Part shown: one piece after another, positions 58,872 to 64,000 of the stretch
Layout: every line of letters starts with the position of its first letter
Numbering within the stretch: position 1 is the first letter of the stretch
Assembly (NCBI RefSeq): GCF_024158125.1
Contig: NZ_JAMZFT010000001.1
Coordinates: 310,001-374,000 of the forward strand
Length of the DNA: 64,000 bases
Reading direction: 5' to 3'
Source: Futiania mangrovi
GTDB taxonomy: Bacteria > Pseudomonadota > Alphaproteobacteria > Futianiales > Futianiaceae
The notes under the pieces: model-generated
Database searches by the model: none
Seen by the model: the letters and a program-made list of their open reading frames with translations, nothing else
What the model was told of the DNA's origin: nothing
Program-made: the position numbers and the translations under genes

Positions 58872-60568
58872 CCGCAAGGGGCAGGCAAGCCAATCTGGAT
58901 CTGACGAAGGTGGCGATCATCGCCCGGGCGCTGCAATCGGCGGCCGACGAGATGAACGCGAACCTCATCCGGTCTGCGTTCTCGACGGTCGTGCGCGAGG
59001 CGCGCGACTGTTCCACCGCGCTGCTCGACGCCGATGGCAATGTCATCGCTCAGGCCGAGACCATTCCGATGCAGACCGCCGCCTTGGCGCTCTCCTTCAA
59101 GGCCGCGAAGTCCCAACTCGACCTGTCCACGGTGACGGACGGGCAGGCGATCATCATGAACGATCCCTACTCGGGCGGTCAGCACCTCAACGACATCATC
59201 CTGTTCCAGCCGATCTTTCATCAGGGCGATCTGCTCGGTTGGTCGGGCAGCACGGCGCACCACCTCGATATCGGCGGCGGCAGCGCCGGCGTGAACACCC
59301 GCGCCACCGATCTGATCCAGGAGGGTCTCGTCATCCCGCCGATCCTGTTCGACGTGGCGCGCGACTGGCACGGCGGGGCGATAGAACGCTTGATCTTCGC
59401 CAATATCCGCACCCGCGAAATCGGTCTCGGGGACATGAACGCGCAGTTCGCAGCCAACCATACCGGGGCTGTGCGCATGCGCGAACTTGCCGATCGCTAT
59501 GGCGTGGACACGCTGCGCAAGGCGATGGTCGAGGTGCTGGACTACAGCGAACGGCGGATGCGCGCCGCAATCGCTGAGCTTCCCGACGGCTCCTATACCG
59601 GCAGCGCGTCGATCGACCGCGATGTGTTCGAGGACCGGCCGGTCCATGTCCGCGCGACCGTGAGCATCGAGGGCAGCGAGATGACGATCGACTTCACCGG
59701 CACGGACCCGCAGGTGAAGAGCATGTTCAACTGCCCGCTGTCCTCGGCGCACGCCGCGGTCTTCGCCGCCGTGCGCTGCATCATGGGCGACAAGGACATG
59801 CCGGCAAACGACGGGTGCAACAGGCCGCTGACATTGGTGTTTCCGAAGGGCAGCCTGCTCAATCCCGCTGGTCTCGCGCCGGTGCGGGCGCGCATGGCAT
59901 CGGCCTACCGTGCCTTCGACGCGGTGCATGCGGCGCTGTCCGGGGCGGTTCCCGACCGCGTGCCCGCCCAGGGGTTCAACACCACGACTGGCTTCTATAT
60001 CGCGCAGCAGCGGCCAGAGGGCTACCGCGTCTTCGTCGATGTCCTGGGAGGCGGGTTCGGTGCCGGGCGCGACTACGACGGGGCGGATGCCTGCGACAAT
60101 ATCCTGAGCAACTGCCGGAACACGCCCATTGAAGCCTTCGAGCAAGCCAATCCGCATCTGCGCATGGAGGCCTACGAACTGGTCCCGGATTCGGGTGGCG
60201 CCGGGCGCTGGCGGGGTGGCCTGGGCTTCACGCGCGTGCTCAAGGTGCTCGAAGAGGGTGTTTTTCTCAATCTCTACTCCGACCGCTACAACGTACCCGC
60301 GCAGGGATCGTGCGGCGGGTTGCCAGGGGCGTGCGGCGGGCTTTCCGTCTTGCGTGCCGGCGAGGAAATCAGCTTGTCGCCGACCGCCGCCTTCGACTTG
60401 CAGCCCGGCGATACCGTGCGGCTCGCGACAGGTGGCGGCGGCGGCTACGGGGATCCGCGCGAGCGGTCGCGTGCGGATGTCGAACGCGATCTCGAGGATG
60501 GCCGGATTTCGGAAAGACATGCGCGCGAGGTCTATGGCTTCGCGCCGAGCAAGAAGAGCGCTGCCTGA
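58868..60568 (+). CDS. hyuB: Hydantoinase/oxoprolinase subunit B
   Basis: A 566-residue HyuB subunit. Family features are MNANLIRSAFSTVVREARDCSTALLDADGN, GQAIIMNDPYSGGQHLNDII, FDFTGT-like DFTGTDPQV, and GAGRWRGGLG followed by a C-terminal ATGGGGGYGDPRERS. It works with HyuA as a heteromeric ATP-dependent ring-opening hydrolase; relatives include acetophenone carboxylase and caprolactamase subunits, so the exact ring or ketone substrate is open. Confidence 0.93.
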   Translation: MTARGRQANLDLTKVAIIARALQSAADEMNANLIRSAFSTVVREARDCSTALLDADGNVIAQAETIPMQTAALALSFKAAKSQLDLSTVTDGQAIIMNDPYSGGQHLNDIILFQPIFHQGDLLGWSGSTAHHLDIGGGSAGVNTRATDLIQEGLVIPPILFDVARDWHGGAIERLIFANIRTREIGLGDMNAQFAANHTGAVRMRELADRYGVDTLRKAMVEVLDYSERRMRAAIAELPDGSYTGSASIDRDVFEDRPVHVRATVSIEGSEMTIDFTGTDPQVKSMFNCPLSSAHAAVFAAVRCIMGDKDMPANDGCNRPLTLVFPKGSLLNPAGLAPVRARMASAYRAFDAVHAALSGAVPDRVPAQGFNTTTGFYIAQQRPEGYRVFVDVLGGGFGAGRDYDGADACDNILSNCRNTPIEAFEQANPHLRMEAYELVPDSGGAGRWRGGLGFTRVLKVLEEGVFLNLYSDRYNVPAQGSCGGLPGACGGLSVLRAGEEISLSPTAAFDLQPGDTVRLATGGGGGYGDPRERSRADVERDLEDGRISERHAREVYGFAPSKKSAA

Positions 60569-60639
60569 ACGGACGGCGCCGGAACAGGAGAGGCCTGGGG
60601 GCATAAGGCGTCCAGGATGCTAAAGGAAGGGAGTGCAAC

Positions 60640-61782
60640 ATGAAACACTGGTCTCGAGTACTGGGGGCGGCGGCCGTTGCTGTCGGCCTCGCCGGGACGG
60701 CCATGGCGGCCGACCCCGTCAAGGTTGGCGTGATCCTTCCGCTGAGCGGTCCGAGCAGTCTCGCCGGATCGGAAGTCATTCAGGGAGTGCGCCTCGCGGC
60801 CGAGGAAGCAAACGCTGCGGGCGGCGTTCTGGGTGGCCGTCAGATCGAGCTCGTTGTCGAGGATGATGAAAGCTCGCCGACGAAGGGCGCGACCGCGGCC
60901 CGCAAGCTGATCGAGCAGGACGGCGTCGTGGCCATTGTCGGCACCTACAACAGCGCCGTGGCGATGTCGGCGCTGAAGGTCGCGGCAGAGGCGAAGATCC
61001 CGATGACCTCCGGCGGTTCCACGTCCGTTGGCGTCACCAACATGAACGAGCCCGGCAATCCCTGGTTCTTCCGGGCCTTCCCGGGATCCGACCAGCAAGG
61101 GTCGGAGTCTGGTCTCGACACTGTGAACGTGCTGGGCGCCAAGCGGCTCGCGATCGTTCACGACAACTCGTCCTACGGCAACTCTCTGGCCGACATGTTT
61201 GCCGAGGTCACGAAGGCGAACGGTGCGGAGATCATCGCGCGCGAGTCCTACAATGCGGGCGAGCAGGACTTCTACGCGATGCTGACCAAGCTCGGCGCGC
61301 TGAAGCCGGAGGCGGTGTATCTCGCCGGTCTCGTCGGCGATGGCGCGAACATCGTCCGGCAGGCCTCGGAAATGGGCATCCAGACGCAGTTCGTGGGCTC
61401 GGGCAGCATGATGACGGACAAGTTCATCGAACTGACGGGCCCGGCGTCGGAGGGTTTCGCCGTTTCGTCGATGTTCGAGCCTGACACGCCGAACGAGCAT
61501 GGGGCTGCTTTCGCGAAGCGCTTCAAGGAGCGTTGGGGCGTTAACGCCAACGTCCATTCCGCGCTCGGCTACGACTCCATGGCGGTTCTTGCGAAGGCCA
61601 TCGACCGCGCCGGCTCCACGGACGGGACCGCGATCCGCGATGCGATGATGAAATCCGGCGACGTTCCGCTGGTTCAGGGACCTCCGGGGACCACCGCCGC
61701 CTATGACGAGAAAGGTAGCGTCAACTTCAACATCGGCATGGCGATCGTGAAGGACGGTAAGCGGCAGCTGCAGCCCTTCTGA
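60640..61782 (+). CDS. Branched-chain-amino-acid-type ABC substrate-binding protein
   Basis: A 380-residue periplasmic receptor of the LivJ/Leu-Ile-Val family. Signal peptide KHWSRVLGAAAVAVGLAGTAMA, then DPVKVGVILPLSGPSSLAGSEVIQGVRLAAEE, which is the usual N-terminal lobe. AAGGAAGGGAG gives a strong ribosome-binding site. It follows hyuB by 71 bases and begins the transporter part of the locus. Family members bind amides, aromatic acids and urea besides amino acids, so the ligand may be the hydantoinase substrate. Confidence 0.92.
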   Translation: MKHWSRVLGAAAVAVGLAGTAMAADPVKVGVILPLSGPSSLAGSEVIQGVRLAAEEANAAGGVLGGRQIELVVEDDESSPTKGATAARKLIEQDGVVAIVGTYNSAVAMSALKVAAEAKIPMTSGGSTSVGVTNMNEPGNPWFFRAFPGSDQQGSESGLDTVNVLGAKRLAIVHDNSSYGNSLADMFAEVTKANGAEIIARESYNAGEQDFYAMLTKLGALKPEAVYLAGLVGDGANIVRQASEMGIQTQFVGSGSMMTDKFIELTGPASEGFAVSSMFEPDTPNEHGAAFAKRFKERWGVNANVHSALGYDSMAVLAKAIDRAGSTDGTAIRDAMMKSGDVPLVQGPPGTTAAYDEKGSVNFNIGMAIVKDGKRQLQPF

Positions 61783-61802
61783 TCGGTCTCGACCCCAAAG
61801 AT

Positions 61803-61838
61803 CCGGCGACAGCAGGGCGCCTGTCCCGCTGTCGCCGG
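61803..61838 (+). promoter_or_regulatory. Strong intercistronic hairpin between binding protein and livH
   Basis: CCGGCGACAGC and GCTGTCGCCGG form a perfect 11-bp stem around 14 bases, 20 bases past the binding-protein stop, without a T-run. It parallels the hairpin at 8109-8132 in the other importer and would favour higher expression of the receptor. Confidence 0.6.
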
Positions 61839-61873
61839 TCCTGGTTCCTCACGCAAACGCGGGCCCGGCACGC

Positions 61874-62761
61874 ATGTACACCATCGATTTTGCCATGACG
61901 CTTTTCGTGAACGGTGTGATCACGGGCAGCGTCTACGTGCTGGTCGCGATGGGTTTGACCCTGATCTTCGGCATCCTGCATGTGGTGAACTTCGCTCATG
62001 GCGAGTTCTACATGCTGGGGGGCTATTTCGGCATTGTCGCGGTCATGTATTCCGGGATGCCGCTGCTTGCCGCCCTTCTCGTGTGCATGGTGCTGATCGC
62101 ACTGATCGGCATGCTGGCGGAACGCCTCGTCTTCCGGCCGATCCGGGGGAGGGATCCGACGGATTCGATCATCTCTTCCTTCGGCCTCGCGGTTGCGATG
62201 CAGAACGCAGCGCTGCTCGTATTTGGGCCGCAACCGCAGATCATCCGCACGGAAATGGCGCGCGTCACGTTCAGCATCTTCGGCGTCTTCATGACGCTTC
62301 AGCGCGCCATCATTCCGATCATCGCGGCAGTTCTCGTGATCGTCTTCCACCTCGTGCTCCGTTACACCTGGACCGGGAGGGCGCTGCGGGCGGTCGCCCA
62401 GCATCCGACGGTAGCGACCCTGTCGGGCGTGGACGTGAACCGCGTGGCGCTGGCGACCTTCGCCATCGGGGCCGCGCTGGCGGCGGGCGCCGGGGTAATG
62501 ATGTCCAGCGTCTTCATGGTGCAGCCTGCTGTCGGCAACACCATCGCGCTGAAGGCGTTCACGGTCGTCATCCTGGGTGGCATGGGCAACATCTACGGCG
62601 CGGTCGCAGCCGGTCTGCTGCTGGGCATCGTGGAGAGTTTCGTCTCCGGCTACATCTCGAACGAGGCACGCGAGATCGTGGGCTTCGCCCTCGTGATCCT
62701 CGTGCTGATGGTGCAGCCGTCCGGCCTCTTCAGCTTTGGCAAGGCGGTCGACCGGGCATGA
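61874..62761 (+). CDS. livH: Branched-chain-type ABC permease LivH
   Basis: A 295-residue membrane protein with about eight helices. MGLTLIFGILHVVNFAHGEFYMLGGY is the LivH signature and GGMGNIYGAVAAGLLLGIVESF the C-terminal conserved loop. It pairs with the next permease; the two genes overlap by four bases (ATGA). Confidence 0.93.
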   Translation: MYTIDFAMTLFVNGVITGSVYVLVAMGLTLIFGILHVVNFAHGEFYMLGGYFGIVAVMYSGMPLLAALLVCMVLIALIGMLAERLVFRPIRGRDPTDSIISSFGLAVAMQNAALLVFGPQPQIIRTEMARVTFSIFGVFMTLQRAIIPIIAAVLVIVFHLVLRYTWTGRALRAVAQHPTVATLSGVDVNRVALATFAIGAALAAGAGVMMSSVFMVQPAVGNTIALKAFTVVILGGMGNIYGAVAAGLLLGIVESFVSGYISNEAREIVGFALVILVLMVQPSGLFSFGKAVDRA

Positions 62762-63711
62762 GCAGGATCGTGACGAACCCCTGGGGATTCGGGCTGGCAG
62801 CCGCCGCCCTCGGTGCGCTTGCACTGTTTCCGCTGACCGCGCCGAACAGCTATTTCCTCCACATCTTCATCATTGTCTTCATCTACGTGATCCTGGCTGT
62901 CGGCCTGGACCTCGTGTTCGGCTATTGCGGTCAGTATTCCTTTGCGCAAGGCGCGTTTTACGGGATCGGCGGGTACACGGCAGCAATCCTTTTCCGGGAC
63001 CTGGAATGGGGGTTCTGGGCGACATTGCCGTCCGGGATCGTTGTCGCCGGGCTGTTCGGTCTGCTGCTTGGCGTTCCATCGCTGCGCCTGGCGGGTCACT
63101 TTCTGGCGATCGTGACCATCGCGTTCCAGACGATCGTCTATCTGCTGCTCGGCTCCTGGACGGGCTTTACCGGCGGGCAGTACGGGATCGGGATGCCGCG
63201 GATCGAGCCCTTCGCATGGGCCGGTCTGCCGCGCCATGAGGGCTTCTATTACCTGGCGTTGCTGGCGATGGCCCTGGCCGTCCTGATCGGCTGGCGGCTT
63301 GCCGCCTCGCGGATCGGCAAGGAGTGGGTTTCCATCCGCGACGACGAGATGCTGGCCAAGGCCGTCGGCCTCAACACAACGCGCTCCAAGCTCATCGCCT
63401 TCGTTCTCAGCGCCGCGTTCGCGGGCGGGGCGGGCGTTCTGATCGTCTATTATCTCGAGGGCGCGTACCCGCAGGACTTCGCGATCATCACGTCGGCCAC
63501 CATCATCGCCATGGTGGTGGTCGGCGGGCGCGCGACGATCATCGGGCCGATCCTCGGTGCGGTCCTCTTCACGGCCATGCCCGAGTTCCTGCGCTTCACC
63601 GAGGACTACAAGCTGATCATCTACGGTTTGCTCATGATCCTTGCGATGACCTTCCTGCCGGCCGGCCTGATCGGCCTTGGGCGGCGGCTCGTCACGAGGA
63701 GGGCCGATTGA
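62758..63711 (+). CDS. livM: Branched-chain-type ABC permease LivM
   Basis: A 317-residue permease with helices from residue 10 on. VGLDLVFGYCGQYSFAQGAFYGIGGY corresponds to the LivM GQxSxGHAAFxGIGAY motif, and WVSIRDDEMLAKAVGLNTTRSKLIAFVLSAAFAGGAG is the ATPase-contact region. ATG 62758 overlaps livH; its stop shares a base with the livG start (TGATG). Confidence 0.93.
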   Translation: MSRIVTNPWGFGLAAAALGALALFPLTAPNSYFLHIFIIVFIYVILAVGLDLVFGYCGQYSFAQGAFYGIGGYTAAILFRDLEWGFWATLPSGIVVAGLFGLLLGVPSLRLAGHFLAIVTIAFQTIVYLLLGSWTGFTGGQYGIGMPRIEPFAWAGLPRHEGFYYLALLAMALAVLIGWRLAASRIGKEWVSIRDDEMLAKAVGLNTTRSKLIAFVLSAAFAGGAGVLIVYYLEGAYPQDFAIITSATIIAMVVVGGRATIIGPILGAVLFTAMPEFLRFTEDYKLIIYGLLMILAMTFLPAGLIGLGRRLVTRRAD

Positions 63712-64000
63712 TGGCACTGCTGACGTGCGAAGGCGTGACACGGACGTTCGGCGGCATGGTGGCCGTCAACGAAGTGGATCTGCACGTGAACGAAGGCGAG
63801 ATCGTCGGGCTGATCGGGCCGAACGGCTCGGGCAAGTCGACGATGGTCAACCTGATCACCGGCGTGCTGCCGCCGACCTCGGGCCGTATCATGTTCGACG
63901 GACGTGACATCACCGGTCTGCCCTCGTGGAAGATCAACCGGCGCGGCATTTCCCGGACCTTCCAGTTGTTGCGCCTCTTCAAGTCGCTGAGCGTTGCCGA
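63711..64000 (+). CDS. livG: Branched-chain-type ABC ATPase LivG, 3'-truncated by the window
   Basis: The first 96 residues of an ABC ATPase: LTCEGVTRTFGGMVAVNEVDL, then Walker A GPNGSGKST at about 35-43, and INRRGISRTFQLLRLFKSLSV, the LivG-type Q-loop region. GAGGAGGG (63696-63703) is a strong ribosome-binding site. The signature motif and Walker B lie beyond base 64000. Confidence 0.93.
   Translation, partial: MALLTCEGVTRTFGGMVAVNEVDLHVNEGEIVGLIGPNGSGKSTMVNLITGVLPPTSGRIMFDGRDITGLPSWKINRRGISRTFQLLRLFKSLSVA

Overview
The window is high-GC DNA from an alphaproteobacterium. This is inferred from the usg gene, the short alphaproteobacterial NAD kinase, PEP-CTERM-type exported proteins, a separate LigD phosphoesterase/polymerase pair, and many branched-chain amino acid or peptide ABC and acyl-CoA genes. 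Genus is not assignable by reading. Genes are dense, and many operon partners overlap by the 4-base ATGA or GTGA pattern. No rRNA, tRNA or CRISPR array was recognised.

Layout. 1-2 kb: the end of an MHS-type transporter, then a two-cysteine ArsR regulator with a rhodanese, which looks like a sulfide/persulfide-responsive pair. 2-6 kb (minus): a degenerate EAL protein, an AbrB-family membrane protein, NAD kinase and MoaA. 6.4-14.8 kb (plus): a complete peptide-type ABC importer with a fused double ATPase, followed by an orphan molybdenum-hydroxylase large subunit. 14.8-16.4 kb: two tandem paralogous PEP-CTERM-like exported proteins with matching, base-pair-compensated terminators. 16.8-20.3 kb: usg, a LysE exporter, a D-2-hydroxyacid-type FAD dehydrogenase and Sua5. 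20.4-29.4 kb: acyl-CoA dehydrogenase, metallo-beta-lactamase-fold hydrolase, M20 amidohydrolase, an AT-richer HEPN-like orphan, then an acyl-CoA synthetase/DUF35/thiolase operon. 29.7-32.2 kb: a FecR protein coupled to a CHASE2-class III nucleotide cyclase. 32.3-37.2 kb: enoyl-CoA hydratase, DMT exporter, small proteins, split LigD modules and an SDR. 37.4-39.5 kb: a third PEP-CTERM protein and an Acg-type nitroreductase.

39.5-45.4 kb is one functional block: a lipid-A-type glycosyltransferase trio (GT2, GT39, LAB_N-like) next to a two-component system that diverges from a PepSY protein and a cytochrome b561. The divergent promoter carries two pairs of 11-bp-phased repeats that suit an OmpR-family regulator, and a similar box lies before the glycosyltransferase trio. 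45.6-49.4 kb is an oxidative catabolic set: GMC oxidoreductase, flavin monooxygenase and SMP-30 lactonase.

49.4-53.1 kb is a gene-poor, foreign-looking stretch. It holds a 163-bp element with perfect 16-bp terminal inverted repeats, a terminator-like hairpin, and two tandem 26-bp units that each contain a perfect palindrome. These units abut a 698-codon frame whose N-terminus carries an HUH-like motif plus tyrosines and whose tail is long and low-complexity. This is the best candidate for an undescribed replication or transposition module.

53.1-64 kb is a probable cyclic amide/imide (hydantoin-like) utilisation locus. A GntR regulator, C45 autoproteolytic hydrolase, imidase/deacetylase-like protein and SDR are transcribed leftward. 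Hydantoinase/oxoprolinase A and B and a Liv-type ABC importer are transcribed rightward. A perfect 7-bp-arm inverted repeat sits in the shared control region. The window ends inside livG.
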